A DNA stretch of 64,000 bases from Theodoxus fluviatilis (GCA_034096865.1 JAWQFJ010001790.1:285634-349633); one strand, 5' to 3'; counted from the first letter of the stretch, positions 1-14,340 are shown. Notes: generated by a model not told the origin, from the letters alone. Program-made: numbers and translations.

Positions 1-625
1 TTGTTTATGAATGTGGAGACACTCTGGTATAAGAGAGGCTTTCGGTTTTATTTGTGAAATGCGAAGTGATCTTTCTTCAAATGGACGGTTGTGAAGGAAC
101 AAATAAAGTTCGAGCTGAACAGAGCTCTTTTTTGCCACTGTAAGAAGTGTTTTATTCCCTAATGGCGAGCATCACATATGTGTATGGCTTTGCTCATTTT
201 TGTGTGTGATGAACATAGCTGTGAAGAAATATTGCTATAAAACCAAGCTTTACATTATTTAATGTTTCTTTCACTCTTTGTTTGTTTGTTTATTTATTTA
301 ATAACTTCAGCGAGTGTTTCATTTCTACATGATATGTGACAGTACGAAGAAAACCATGAGAGAAGCCAATGTCAATCAATGAATGTTCTTTATATAGTTA
401 ATTTAAAGAGATTCCTTTCGCACACTCGCGCGCTCACACGCAGGCATGCATTTATGTACAATCATGCGTGCATGCACAAACACACGCGTGCGCGCGCACG
501 CATAGACCAACAGAGAGAGAGAGAGAGAAGTAGAGATACAGAGACACAGGCAAATGGATGAACAAATGGTTGGCTCCCTTCTGGAGGGGGGGAGGGCGTG
601 AGAGGAGGAGAGATAGAGAGAGAGG

Positions 626-673
626 AAGGGAGGGAGGGAGGGAGGGAGGGAGGGAGGGAGGGAGGGAGGGAGG

Positions 674-739
<66 letters not shown>
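626..739. repeat. (GGGA)n then (GA)n microsatellite
   Basis: About 50 bp of AGGG units passes into about 60 bp of AG. Open frames here are repeat artefacts. Confidence 0.95.
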
Positions 740-742
<3 letters not shown>

Positions 743-2689
743 GGGGGGGGACAAAGGGACAGACAGACACAATCGCAGACTTTCAGCAAAGGTTATGCGT
801 GGTCACTCATTTAGAGAATTCATTACAAAAATATCCGCAATTCCCCATTTTAATTCTATATTCATGGCAAAATGATAAACTTAGATTCGACCAATGAAGT
901 TGATTTCAATGTGCCTGTATGAAAACGGCGCCTTCTTGAAAAGAAACACTCTGATCAAATCACAATACACGTAGTGTACATCAGAATGCTCTAATGCTCT
1001 AACTGTACGTCGACGTATAAACACCCTCTCGTTTTGTAGGGGCATTCCATTTTTGAATGGCAACGCACTACAGCCATTCTATCTCTCTCGTTCTTGGGGT
1101 CTTGTCATTCACCAGCAGTCTGTGCAATATGGTCCAAGGTGAAAAGATGAAATTTATTGAGTGCCCAGATCTATCAGTGACTGCCAGATGATTCATTGAC
1201 AGGCCATTGGAACTTTGGAAACAGCCTGCAACATTCCTGCCAGTTTTTAATGACCTTTGAATGGATACCGGATATTCCATTGACCCCAGGAGTCTTTATG
1301 GCTTTACTGTCTATCCAAAGGATAATTACGCCTATTCATATGGATTCTGAGTGCTGATGTCGTACACATTAGTGTAGGAAAGGGAAACGGAGAGCTTCAT
1401 TATTTCTTACGTGTTCAGTTCCAAGACACCTCATTGAGGATTGAAAAGTTCATTAGGATTTAGTTTCCATTTGTATAGTATGAGGTAACAGAAAAGTATG
1501 GGTTATCGGAACAGAATTTCTTTATGGAAAAACTTTATGGAATTTTTCATAATCTGAGGCGTCTGAACGAATTTTGCAATATGCTTTCCCACTTTGGCCT
1601 CTGACAACCGCCTTTAGCTGTTTGGGGAATGATTCTGCAGGCTGTGCACATGTTTTTCTGCTGGGAACAATCAGGTGAAATAATTTTTTTAATGTCAGGC
1701 ACAGCCTTGAAACTTCAAGGCCGGCCGTTTAGCGGAAGGAGTTTCTTAGCTGGGGGCTTGAACACAACTCATACTTTGCCTGCATCTACTTTTGGTTCAA
1801 CGTCTTCAAAGGTTTCGATTGGGTCACCTCTTTGATGTGAATATTTTAAGGAAATAAAATCATTGCGCATGATGTTTTTTACTAAATTCCTACATAAATA
1901 ACTCGTTTTTACATTACTGAAGAGTAGATGGTGCACAAGAAGTAAATCGAACCCCCCAGGCAGATTTGGAAAGCCGTGAGAAGAGGCGGCAAGTGCGCTC
2001 GTTTTCAGGCGAGAGAAGACTTTCACCTAGCCAACCTCCCCTCACCTGTGGGCTGCTGTGTGGCCCTGGTGTTGACAGGGCAGCCAATGAATTTTGCATT
2101 CGTCTAGATGCCGCCCCGAGTGCCCGATCTATCTTTCATGTTTTCTCCTGCCCAGCAAGCCGCCCTGGCTGTCAGTCAGGGCTTTGTGGTGGGGAGTCCT
2201 GGCGCCTGCCCCCCAACACCTGTCTTCCTGTGCCCCAACAGAGATGGCCGAAGCCACTACGCTTTTGCCACCTCCAGCCTAGGTGCCAAGTGGGGAAGTG
2301 CGAGGTGTGTGGCGTGTGGCGTGATGGCGATTCCTCTATGGCAGCGGCTCATTCCAGTGAGGTTCTGTACCCCTTGGGAAAAGCTGCTGCTTTGAATGTT
2401 TCTGCGGGTTTGAGTTTCGGCAGCAACACTCTCCTAAAGCTCTTCTGGTACAGTGGTCTTCAACTGCTCCCTGGACGTAGCCTACTGGCTGGAGCCATCA
2501 GTGAGATGGTTTCTAGTATGTTTATATGGAGATGGAGGAGGAATTAGGGCAAGGGAGGCTTTTCTTTGCCGCCTTGCAAGATGCGCATGGGTGATCAGAG
2601 GCTGACTATAATCCATTTAGATTCCTGGAATATTTCTTAGGCATCCTGCAGCGATTAGAAATCATGGGGGTCATGAGCTTTCCACTGGT

Positions 2690-2920
2690 ATCGATTAATT
2701 GCCCAACTCGAAGTAAATTTCGATCATCACCTCATGTATCGAGTGCAGTCCAATCCCGGGAACGTCAATTAATTTCTTTACTGGAAGTAAATTTCTCTCA
2801 TCACTTCATGTATCCCGTCCAGTCCAATCCTCGTTGTATCGATTAGTTTCCCAACTTTGAGGAAAAGTCCCCCATCACTCCGTGTTTCCAGTCCAGGCCA
2901 ATTGAATCCCGTGAACGATT
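2690..2920. repeat. three diverged ~75 bp tandem units
   Basis: Units share ATCGATTA or CAATTAATT, then GAAGTAAATTTC, ATCATCAC, CATGTATC and CAGTCCAATCCC. The third is the most diverged. No function is seen. Confidence 0.6.
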
Positions 2921-3044
2921 TGCGTGCGCTGACCGTGCCCTGGGATTTGATTTCCACTGCTGCGTGCAAACCAACAACTCCTCTGCGGCCTTTACGGGCT
3001 GGCTGCCGTGCAATAATTCTATTTCAGTTGCCTTCTTTTTGGAG

Positions 3045-3045
<1 letters not shown>

Positions 3046-3100
<55 letters not shown>
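3046..3100. repeat. (GA)n microsatellite
   Basis: Uninterrupted GA dinucleotides. Confidence 0.95.
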
Positions 3101-3104
<4 letters not shown>

Positions 3105-6100
3105 TTTGAGCAAGAATACTTATTAAGAACCGTCTAGTAAAAGTTGTTTCAACATCCCATTTATTCCCTCCACAACCCCACAATGCAAGTGCAAAGCAAC
3201 ATTTTCTTTATCTTGATGGATTTCAGTCCCACTTTCTGGTAGCTTTCAAACATGAGACAGTGAATTGGCTGGAAAAGCCACGAGAGTAGTGCTCAAATAT
3301 CGTGAGCTGCTGCATGGCTTCGACCTTGACTGACTTCATGAAGCTGAAATCTTAAGAATGGCACACTCCCGTATCAGCTGCTAATCTTTGTGTTGTGGTG
3401 TTTTCTGCTCCATTGCCTGTGTGGATTCAGCTTTAGAAGGAAATGAATGCTGAGAGAGAAAGTGTTCTGCCAAGACAGGACTGGAATGCAAGGCAGCGTC
3501 GGGTTCCAGCTTGAACCTGCCCCAGCAATAGCCTATCCTGAGCAGTTGTTGGTTGTAGTCCTGCCAGTGGCGTGTGTCTCACCCTTTTCCCGCTCAACTC
3601 CCTCACTATCTTTGTCTCTCGCCCTCTTCAAATAGCCCTGTCATGCTCTCTGGCTCTCTTTGCTCAACGTTGTTCCAGCAGTCCAGTCAAGGTTCCCTGT
3701 ATTCATGTCAAGGTGGGCTGAATGTTGACATGCAACAAGACATGATTTGGTGTGCCGTGTAGCATTCCCTCTGTCATCGCATATCATTTTCTCCTTCCGT
3801 GCTCACCCTCATAGTGCACCCCCTCTCCCACCCACCCCTCCCCTCTACCCCCAACCCCACTTCCCCAATTTTTAAGTAACTTTTTTCGGAAATTTCACGT
3901 TTGTTGTTCTCTAAACCCCCCACGAGGTATTCTTCACGTGGCTGCCCTTACTGACTATGGCATGCATTACATGCATAGTTACTGGTCTTTTGCCTACATC
4001 TACACAATAGGATTCGATTGAAAAAATCCTGGGGAAGTGACAGAGGATATTTAAAGAATTTTGTTTTCACCTCTCTGTCTCCTGTTCACTTTTTGCTGCA
4101 TAAAAAACTAGTCGAATAGGGATTCTTCTCTTAGTAATGTGGTACTTTGTAGTAAATTGCCTCTATCCAACTCTTGTACCTGATTAAATCTTGACCTTGT
4201 TTAATCGCTGTTTTAACATGGTGTGGACACATTTTCTCGAACTTCCGCTTTGGTCATGTCCTCTGCCGACACTTTCTCAACACACTTTTAGAGTAAATAA
4301 ACCCATTAATATGTGTATACTAAGTTTTCAATAACCATATGAAACCAACTATCTCCATTAAGTAAACGTCATTCATACATATGTCCACTTGTATTTCTTC
4401 CTACATCTGCCCCTAGCATCCTGAGTGAGAAAGGCTCATGATGCTTCAATCACTGTGGCTGCATCAGCATTGACTAGTGGCGATTGGTTTAGGTCAGGAG
4501 AGGACCGACCATTGTGGCAGTGGGAATGGCGGGCAGGCATGGCTGCTGGACCAATCGGAATGGGCTGTGGGGGCTGTGGCTCCTTAAAGGCAGGGTAAAC
4601 GTCTTCGTGGTACAGTGGTGACTCCACATTGGGGCTAATGGAGAATACGGGATTAGCCCGTGGGGTCACCCCACCAGAATTCTACCGACCTTTTCTTCGG
4701 TGTCTGCTTGTTGTGATGACTGCCTGTTGCCTGCCAGGACTTGCCTTTGTGGTTTTCTTTGTTGTGTTGATTAATGGGCGTGTTGACATAATCATCTCAT
4801 TCACTGCATTAAGTGGATTCAGATAGTGGCACGTTCGCTAAGTGTTTTCTCAGCAAACAGTGACAAAAGGGCTTGCAAAGCTCTGTCAAAGATACATATG
4901 TGTACATGTGTACGTGAGTGTATTTCTTTAAGTACCTACACATCGATCTCCATAATCACACCACATAGTATAGGGCAAGAATCAATTTGGCGTTCTGTAC
5001 AACAATATCCCCCCAAAAAAGCGATGGGGAAAAATGTTATGAATGGGGAATTGCGCAGGCTGCGAGATGGCATCATCATGCTGTGGACACCCAGGGAGGT
5101 CATTGTGACGTAGTCTCACAGACGGGATGGAAGACAAAGCCAACATGAGAAAAAGACCGCGAACTGCTGTCCATCTCGTCTCGCTGTGGGTCGCAGTGTT
5201 ATACCCGAATCAAGCCTGCTGGGTAGGGAGGGTGCGATGCGTGCCATGAACAAAAGCGAAAAGAGAGCGCCCCTGCTACCCACTCTGCGGTCTGCCCAGC
5301 TGCCCAAACAAGAAATGATGAAGGATATCATTAAGTCCCAGGTCGACCACCGCGCGGAATGAAAAACCTGGCCTCACTCACGCTTTCCTTCGGCCATTGG
5401 CCAATAGTATCTGAAGATGCATGCCAAAAGGCAACATGGAAGGAAAATTCCTGCCTGCTGCGTTTATGAGGCCAGGTGGATCCTGCGGACCATCGTTTGT
5501 GAATGTCGACGATTGTAAACAAAATTGTCTGACTGGGTGCTAGTTCCCAAAACAAACAGTGGGAAGCAACTGCCGAAGTTATTTTAAACAACCGCATGGC
5601 TTCGCAGGATGAAGATTCTTAGGGATAGCCATTTTTGCTCAGTCAGATTACTTTGACTGTGCTGCATGACAAGTGCTGAGATAAAGATTTTAAAACAAGT
5701 CGTGTGTAAAAGATGGACGGCCAGATTCCTGAAGAAAAAACAAAAATCACTGGTGAGGAGGGGCTATGCCTTCATTAAACCTTCATTAAACCAGAGCCTG
5801 TGTGTATCTCTCCATCGTTTTACCGCCAAAGGTGCTAAACATTTTCTGTCTGTCCTGTGCAGTTTGTCCAGATCTGTCTTAGCTTCAAGACAGACCGAAG
5901 GAAGAGAGAGAAAACTTCGACCACCAAGAAAGACCACCAGAAGTTCTTCAAGATCAGAATGTCATGGCGTGCGAGACCAAAAATAATTACGTAAACAGTT
6001 CGTGACATCTATGAATTAGCAGTGTAGACAGAACTATTTTGTCAACGTGCTCAGTTGTTCATATGAAGAACGTTCAATGCACTTTCGTTTTCTGACCAGA

Positions 6101-6412
6101 GGATTCGTAAAGGTTTGAAAACATTCGGCAAGTATGCTAATGGACCTTATTCACGGCAGCCATGTTTTCAACTGAGAACGAGGTGAGCACATAACGAATG
6201 GCTGCCAGTACTAGACACTGCTGTGTGCACGAATGATGCAAGGTGTGAATTTGATCAGTTTTCATCGTTTCTTTCTATTCCAAAGGATGAAGGTATACCC
6301 AAAACAAATCCTGGATACCGAAGATTTGTCTTGATGTCGGACTTAATATGAAGGCGTGTATGCAGGATGTAGCAACACAGCATACATGTAGTCAGTGATT
6401 CATCAGTGTTCA

Positions 6413-6665
6413 TGATAATAATAATATCTTTATTGTTGTCCGTTTTGATGAATTTAATTTTCTTGGAGGAACAATCAACCCGGTTGCCGCCGTGCAACGC
6501 CCAGTGACCGGTTTTACTCCCCAGTAGGAGAGGCAATGTGGGTGAAGCACCTTGCCCAAGGATGCAATTCTAAAATATGTGCAGATTCGAATACCGCATC
6601 CATTAGCTTCGAGGAACTGCAGATCAAACGCCCTATCTCCTCGGCTTCAGAACTCCATCGTGTTT
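6413..6665 (-). mobile_element. tRNA-derived SINE with conserved core
   Basis: On the - strand a tRNA-like B box (GGTATTCGAATCTGC) is followed by the core CCTTGGGCAAGGTGCTTCAC then CCACATTGCC, a phrase typical of V-SINE/DeuSINE-type core domains. It ends with ACAACAATAAAGATATTATT, an AATAAAG plus ATT-repeat tail. The A box region is degraded. The boundaries are approximate. Confidence 0.55.
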
Positions 6666-7016
6666 GAAGCTTTAAACACGTGGTTCCGTTATCTTAGGGA
6701 AATTTGACGAGTGATTCACACTTACAGTGTCTGGATTGTCAATTTCATGTAAGCTTATAAGCTTTTATACGAGAGTACATATTTTTTATGTGTGTAAAGC
6801 ATCCGTAAACTTGTAATCATCAACTCATCATTGCAAACGCCGTAACGTCTGCGCTCACACACGCTGGACACACGTACAATAAAAGAGGGTGGTTGCCGGG
6901 GTCGGATTGACACTAGTGGAATTAGTCGGAATCGGTATCACGATTCACCTTCCACTGGACACAAACACATCGTTCCCGTTGAATGAACCAATCAATACTG
7001 AATGTAATTTCTACGG

Positions 7017-7066
7017 TTTGTCGGCCTTTGTAGACCATTCAAGGCCGTTGATTACGATTAATTGTT
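7017..7066 (+). repeat. GGCCT-family dispersed repeat, short copy
   Basis: TACGGTTTGTCGGCCTTTGT then AGACCATTCAAGGCCGTTGA resembles the core of the repeats at 30786, 51735 and 58934. It is directly followed by the GT array at 7072. Confidence 0.45.
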
Positions 7067-7069
7067 ATC

Positions 7070-7071
<2 letters not shown>

Positions 7072-7141
<70 letters not shown>
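7072..7141. repeat. (GT)n microsatellite
   Basis: About 35 GT units immediately downstream of a GGCCT-family repeat fragment. Confidence 0.95.
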
Positions 7142-7144
<3 letters not shown>

Positions 7145-7466
7145 ATCATGAAAGCGAGTCCATCCGCGAGTTCTCTACTAGTTCGCTTCCTGTGAAACGC
7201 ACAGGGAGACGCTGTGCGTTTCTGTTGAAAACTCGTGATACGTAGGCTGTTGCAAAACATATGTGCTATCGGTAGTCTCTGTGACTTGGAATACGAGTGA
7301 AGCTGAAACCGTGTGCCTGAAGACCTCGCTTTGAAACTAACATGGCCGCGGCATGAATAAGTCCATGCTGTCCTGTGGCGACTGAAAGGTCGCTGTCCTG
7401 TCCCTGTCCGTAGAGCACAGATGACATGGTGACTTTGTGACCACCTGCCTTCACTCCCCATTTCCC

Positions 7467-7515
7467 TTCCTCCTCCTCCTCCTCCTCCTCCTCCTCCTCC
7501 TCCTCCTCCTCCTCC
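7467..7515. repeat. (TCC)n microsatellite
   Basis: About 16 TCC units, the same motif as the 1.7 kb tract at 12733. Confidence 0.95.
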
Positions 7516-7734
7516 CTACCCCCTCCCCCCCAGCACCTGTCCCTATTAATCCAGCATCCTCCGTCCCCTCTTTCCAGGGGTGGACAAAATTGGGCCCCTT
7601 TTGCAGCTTGGGTCCGTCCCACTGGCAGATGCGTGTCCCTGTCACTGCCACCTGCATCCCTTCTTCCCCCAGTGTCGTTTTCACTCTGTCTCTTCTGACA
7701 ACTGTTGGGGAGAGGGTCACATTGTTCCTCAAGT

Positions 7735-7830
7735 TCACACACACACACACACACGCACGCACGCACGCACGCATGCATGCACACACGCACTTACGCATGC
7801 ACACACGCACATGCACACACATACACATTC
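7735..7830. repeat. (CA)n / (GCAC)n imperfect microsatellite
   Basis: ACAC runs passing into GCAC/GCAT units, alternating purine-pyrimidine. Confidence 0.85.
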
Positions 7831-9290
7831 GAATTCATAGCCGTCTCTGTGAAAAATGAAATTTTAATCAGATGATCGTCGAGAGCTGACGATCTGTGAT
7901 TGTCGCACTGTAAAATTAGTTTGAGGTGAAAAAAGAACTGACTGTGCTTGTTTTAATTGCTGTAAGACTAGGTGTGTAACTTGTTGGATACTAGTGTTGG
8001 AAATGTAAATTATAATTAGACGCACACTGTTGGAGAAAGAGACTAAAATGTCAGCCAAAGCGAGGATTACGAGACGACTTTAGCTCGAGGAAAACGCTTT
8101 TGACAGAGTTCTCAAAAGAAACCATTAACGTTTATGATGTTGAAACGATGGCTACTTAAGGTATCAGCCGATGGAGCGCTGTGGAAGAATGAAAAGGAAA
8201 AGAATGTATAATTCAAATCCTTTGAGTGTCCTCTGCATTGATAGTTCAATTCATGTCATCAGAAGACCGCACTGCCCGCATTAAAAAATAGTGAACTTTC
8301 ACTCGCTCATTAGCCAAATCTCAAGCTGTCTCGTTTGCGTTCATACAGCATGCGTGTCTCCAAAGCACTGCCCAATGCAAAACGAGGTGTCGACGACGAG
8401 CGAACGTGAAGGAGCTTAAACGTCCCCTACAAAAACTTTGTCCCAGATGGAGGGGAAAACCTACCGTGTTGAAAGGGGACGCAGCCGCTGCCTGCGTGAC
8501 TGCCTCGAGTGGACTCGGGACGTCAGCTCCCTTTGCAGATATCAATCAGTTTTATTGGAGAGCGGGCCGGGCCGGTCGTAAAAAAAGCGCGATAGCTGCC
8601 TTGATTTCTCTCCATTCTTTGTTCGTTAGGCATTCTCTGTGAAGCCGAGCCGCAGTGGGTCGGAGAGTGGTGAGTCATTAGGTCCGCAGCGTCATCAAGT
8701 GGCAGCCCAGGCCTCAGAGACTGTTGGCATCGCCTGGACATGATGTTTCTTCATGCCTGGCCCTGAACGGTCTTGGAGCAAAGGGGCCCCGGGCCTACGT
8801 CCTGTTGAGTCATCCTTGCTGGGTCACGTGACCGCCCTGCCCGCTCCCTGGTGCACAGCGTCCTGCATGTGCAGGTCATCCAGGCTTGTGACGTCACTGT
8901 GACCTTCCAGAAGAATTCCGATGAAAAACGGGCGTGTGTCTTTTAATGCCACTCCCCTAGCATGCCTTTTTCTCATTTAGTCTCTCCCGTCTCTTTCCTT
9001 GACTCTGTATTATATTCTGCTTGATTTGAGTTATTGAACTTCGCGTTTCCATGCATGATTAACTTGGAGATGAAAGTTGGGGGTTTCTTTTTTTGGGAGG
9101 TGGGATGGGGGTTGGGGTGGGGTGGGGTGCGGGGATTGAGGATGGTGGTGGTGGGATGGAGGTATACTTACGTGAGAAACAACCATCTCATGCTTTCCTG
9201 GATTTTATCCATCTTTGCCCGTAGAACTGTTTATTTTTTCAGTGTATAGCGTGCTTTTCAGCACAGCTTATGAATAATCAGCTTGATTAC

Positions 9291-9294
<4 letters not shown>

Positions 9295-9376
<82 letters not shown>
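9295..9376. repeat. (CT)n microsatellite
   Basis: About 41 uninterrupted CT units. Confidence 0.95.
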
Positions 9377-9380
<4 letters not shown>

Positions 9381-12300
9381 TTGATCGATCTATTAAACTT
9401 CCATTTTCATTTGTCGGCTCTTTTTTCTTGCTCATCCAAACGAGGGCAGAGAAGCAAGCACTGGAAGGGGTCAGAGGTGGAAGGTCATGATGACCCGATT
9501 GATGATTGGATGGAGCAGTGGTGCCACCTTCCTTTGATGTGGCTGAATGCCAAAGTGCAGAGCTGCAGAGTGTTGAGTGCAGAGCTGCATATTGGCGGTG
9601 CAGACCCGCCACAGCATGCAGAATGCATGGGCCAGGACAGATCGCCCCCTGATTGCTGGAGAACCCTACTCAGTCCATCTTGGCGGTAGCCTTCGAGTGA
9701 TGATGGGCGATCTGTTCACGTCGACTTGGATGGTATCTCAGAGTCGCATATTCATGGTGCGCTTACTTGGGTATTCATACGAGTCCTACACCCCGCTTTG
9801 CAGCGCTGACGCAAGACGTGGACATGTGGACTATGACGGATGTCTGCGTCGGGTAAACGCATGGACGGGCGGTACTTTGACTTGCTAATAAAGCTCGCCA
9901 GTGATGAATGCGCGCCGAGGAATTATCTCCTCACACTTGCAACAAAACACTCTTTGCACAAAGTATTTATGGATGAAATATTTGACGTAGTCATGCATCG
10001 AAAAGTGAGATGGGGGTCAACAGGACTGGGACCAGAGGAAGGGGAGGTAATTGCTGATGGGAGGAGGAGGCGAGAGAGGAAAATAGTGAAGGGGGTTCCA
10101 CGAGGGAGCAGGATGAGTGGTGCTGCGTGGATGGCAAAAAATCAGGGAGAGGAGTTAGGAGGGGGTGGGGGGTTGACATTGCTGTAGCAGGTGCCATCAA
10201 TATTATCCGCCATTGTTTTCTATTGGCACAGCATAGAAGATCTCTCCTTCTGTCCAATCCACCTGATTATGGAAGCATTCTTCGATGTCCCAGTTGCCCC
10301 CACTACACCACGGTCGTGCATCGTCATCAGGAGAAAAAAAAGTGCTGTTTGCCTTTGGGGTCCCTATCATGTTTTTTGCTTTGTGCTCAGCTAATTGATA
10401 TTTTGGCGTGAGATTAATGCTCTCCTCCCAACCGGCCCCTCGCTTTGTTCCCTGGGGCCCTACAATAGGGCCAGGCCTCGCCTGCTGAAATGCCAGCGCA
10501 TGATGAGTTGACCTCAGTGATGGTCGATCTTCGGGCTGGGGGATTGGGCGGTCCTTCAACACGGGATGTCAACACCACGCCACAAATATCAGGGGTTGAC
10601 AATACCCGATAGTAATGTTCCACACTGGCCTGGATGAGCCACGGAGAAGCGGGGCGAGATCCCCTTGCGAGCCCTTGTGCAAATGGCAGTGGCTTCTGGT
10701 GTCCTGGGTTGGACAGCTGATCCAAAGGGCGAGAATCCCTTTGGAGCGGGGTCATCGATGAGGACTCCTGACCCTATCTTCCTCTTGCCCTGATGAATGG
10801 CGTTGCTGGACTGTGGGAGGAGGCAGCGCCTTTGCCATGAAGGGAGAATTGTCTCTAAAGTCGGTGGCACTTGCAGGGAATTCCAGTGGGATGAGGACTG
10901 TCTGGACTCAGGTTCTCGCTGGAATAAGCTTGTTCTTTCCTTCCCCTGTGCGCTGCTATGGTACAAAGAACTGACCCCGTAGTGGCTGCCACCGGTCCTC
11001 TTTTGTGCTGCAGGGCAGTGCCATTTCAATGGCCTGGATCAACATCTTAGACCCTTAGAAGGGGACAAGGAGTCCTTTTGCCAACTTGCTCCTTCGAACA
11101 GATGCATTGCACGCGTTTAATTTCTGCATGCAATTTGTGTGTGTTTGATTTGAATGATTTTTTTTCTTCAAATTTGCAATGCCTGCAGGAGGATTGTTTA
11201 TGTTCATTTCTTTCAGTTATCATTAAACTTGAACACCGGACCTCCCAACTTTCACCAAAACAAAGACAGATGTGTACTTACCATTATTGTTTAGAGTTGC
11301 TAACAATACCGAGGGTGCCTGCAGACAATTGCTGGTTGTTAATTCATTTTCATAGTTCCTGAAAGATACAATGGGATTTTCGTGCACATGTTGAAGCTGT
11401 AGGGAGTCCATTCAGGCTGGCCAGAGGTAGTGGGGACAAAGACTGAGGAAGTTGGTGGGTACGTGAAATTGTGAGACCATCACTGCCCCCTCTGTCTCGA
11501 TCTGATGAATGGGGCCAAGACAGGAGTGCAAGTAGGTCGTTTTCTGTTGGGGAGATGGACAACTGGGTTCATCCAAGTGGATGAAGAGGCAAATTGTGAT
11601 GCAGATAGACCGGTAGGAAGATATGGAATCCGGGTCTCAAACACTGGCCGACACAGACCAGACTGCTGTCAAATATTGTCTCAGACGCATCGCTCAGCCC
11701 AGGCGTGTGGGGAGCGGGTGGGACTGGACTAAGGACGGTCCCAACTCACCGTGCGCAGCTCTCGATCGTGCCTGGAGGGCTGTAGGGAATTGCATATTGC
11801 CTTCTCCAGCCATGGGTACGGTCCCCCATCACCCTGACGCCATCCCATTTGTAGGATCCACGCTGTCCTAACTTTCCCCGAATGCCGCATCTTACCCTGC
11901 CTCTTCAACTTACATGATATTGAATACTAAGCATTTTCTGGGATGCCAAACAACATTATTGTATCCTGGGTCAAATTTCGCAGCTGTGTTTGCCGAAAAT
12001 TTTCCTGTGGCATATGTTGGCTGAAATTCTTGTCTTAGATATGAATAGAATATAACTTTTTCATTTTGACTAATATGATGGCAACCTCTGGGGAATCTTT
12101 CAAGATGTCTAATTTCCCCTGAAGAAGGTTCGTCTTGCATCGACTCATTTCCTTGTTAACCCAGTGAACATTCCCTTTTTCCATAATGTGTAGACCTCGA
12201 ATCTCACGAGTCCTGCCTGTGTTCTGCCAGTAGATCCATTGGATTCTTCTTTCCTCTGCTTCCTGATTAGAGTCGCAACTCACTCTTCTGCCCTTTCCCC

Positions 12301-12732
12301 ATCGCATCCGGGTCTCTACCAGAGGTCGTCTGGGCCGGTAGCCTGCTGGAAATGGTGCTATGAATATGGAGACGTGGAATTGAGCAGCACAATGGAGGCG
12401 TCTCTTTCGGGCTTTTCTTGTTTTTATTCGTTTCCCTGGGCTGGACTCTTGTCCTGGCTTCGTGAGGGCGATTTGCGTCCGTTCATTGCCTGCCCTCTCG
12501 TCACCTCTCCCCGTCCCATTGCCATGCATTGGGCATTCACGGCTCCCTGAGGCGTCTCCACACCGTATCCGGAGGCGTGCAAGAAACTTTTTCTGGAGGG
12601 AAGGAAAAGTGCTATGGTCGTCCCTTTTAAGAATGTGACCTATCTGTGAAAAGGAGATTGTTTGTTGACTGTGTGAGAGAAAATTTTCCATCTTTACTTG
12701 TGTGTTTTTCTTTTACTTATTTCTTCTTTCTC

Positions 12733-14340
12733 CTCCTCGTCCTCGTCATCTTCCTCGTCCTCCTCGTCCTCGTCCTCGTCCTCGTCCTCCACCTCCTTCT
12801 CCTCGTCCTCGTCCTCGTCCTCCTCCTCCTCCTCCTCCTCCTCCTCCTCCTCCTCCTCCTCCTCCTCCTCCTTCTTCTCCTCCTCGTCCTCCTCCTCCTC
12901 CTCCTCCTCCTCCTCCTCCACCTCCTCCTCCTCCTCCTCCTCCTCCTCCTCCTCCTCCTCCTCCTCCTCCTCCTCTTCCTCCTCCTCCTCCTCCTCCTCC
13001 TCCTCCTCCTCCTCCTCGTTCTCCTCCTCCTCCTCCTCCTCCTCCTTCTCGTCGTCCTCGTCCTCGTCCTCGTCGTCCTCGTCCTCGACCTCGTCCTCGT
13101 CCTCGTCCTCCTCGTCGTCCTCCTCCTCCTCCTCTTCCTCCTCCTCCTCCTCCTCCTCCTCCTCCTCGTCGTCGTTCTCCTCCTTGTCCTCCTCCTCGTC
13201 CTCTTCCACGTCTTCCTCCTCGTCCTCCTCCTCGTCCTCGTCCTCCTCGTCCTCGTCCTCCTCCTCGTCCTTGTCTTCCTCCTCGTCCTCCTCCTCCTCG
13301 TCCTCCTCCTCCTCCTCCTCCTCCTCCTCCTCCTCCTCCTCCTCCTCCTCCTTCCTCCTCCTCCTCCTTCTCCTCCTCCTCCTCGCGTCTCCTCCTCCTC
13401 CTCCTCCTTCCTCTCCTTCCTCTCCTCCTCCTCCTCCTCCTTCTCCTCCTCCTCCTCGTCTTCTCCTTCCTCCTCCTCCTTCGTCTTCTCCTCCTCCTCC
13501 TCCTCCTCCTCCTCCTCCTCCTCCTCCTCCTCTTCCTCCTCCTCCTCCTCCTCCTCTTCCTCGTCCTCGTCCTTGTCCTCGTCCTCCTCGTCCTCGTCCT
13601 CTACCTCCTCGTCCTCCTCCTTGTCCTCCTCCTCCTCCTCGTCCTCCTCCTCCTCCTCGTCCTCCTCCTCCTCCTCGTCCTCCTCCTCCTCCTCCTCCTC
13701 CTCCTCCTCCTCCTCCTCCTCCTCCTCCTCCTCCTCCTCCTCCACCTCCTCCACCTCCTCCTCCTCCTTCTCTTCCCCCTCTTTGTCCTCCTTCTCATTC
13801 TCCTCCTCCCCATCCTCCTCCTCTCTCTCCTCCCCCTCTTCCTCCTCCTCTTTCTCCTCCTCTTTCTCCTTCTCCTCTTTGTCCTCCTCCTCCTCCTCCT
13901 CCTCCTCCTCCTCCTCCTCCTCCTCCTCCTCCTCCACCTCCTCCTCCTCCTCCTTCTCTTCCCCCTCTTCGTCCTCCTTCTCATTCTCCTCCTCCCCATC
14001 CCCCTCCTCTCTCTCCTCCCCCTCTTCCTCCTCCTCTTCCTCCTCCTATTTCTCCTCCTCTTTCTCCTCCTCTTTCTCCTCCTCTTCTCTCCTCCTCTTT
14101 CTCCTCCTCCTCCTCCTCCTCCTCCTCCTCCTCCTCCTCCTCCTCCTCCTCCTCCTCCTCTCTGCTCCCCCTTCTCCCTGCTCCTCCTCCCTGCTCCTCC
14201 TCCCTGCTCCTCCTCCCTGCTCCTCCTCCCTGCTCTTCCTCCTCCCTGCTCTTCCTCCTCCCTGCTCTTCCTCCTCCCTGCTCCTCCTCCTCCTTGATCT
14301 TCCTTCTCCCTGCTCCTTCTCCTCTTCCTCCTTCTCCTCT

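Noticed and set aside
1068..1300. Possible RT-like phrase on the - strand (TPGVNGISGIHSKVIKN)
   Set aside because: Only one short motif-like phrase, followed by stops. Too little to call a LINE fragment.
1966..2547. 193-residue frame on +
   Set aside because: Overlapping frames of similar length exist, no family is recognised and the composition looks random. No splice or homology support.
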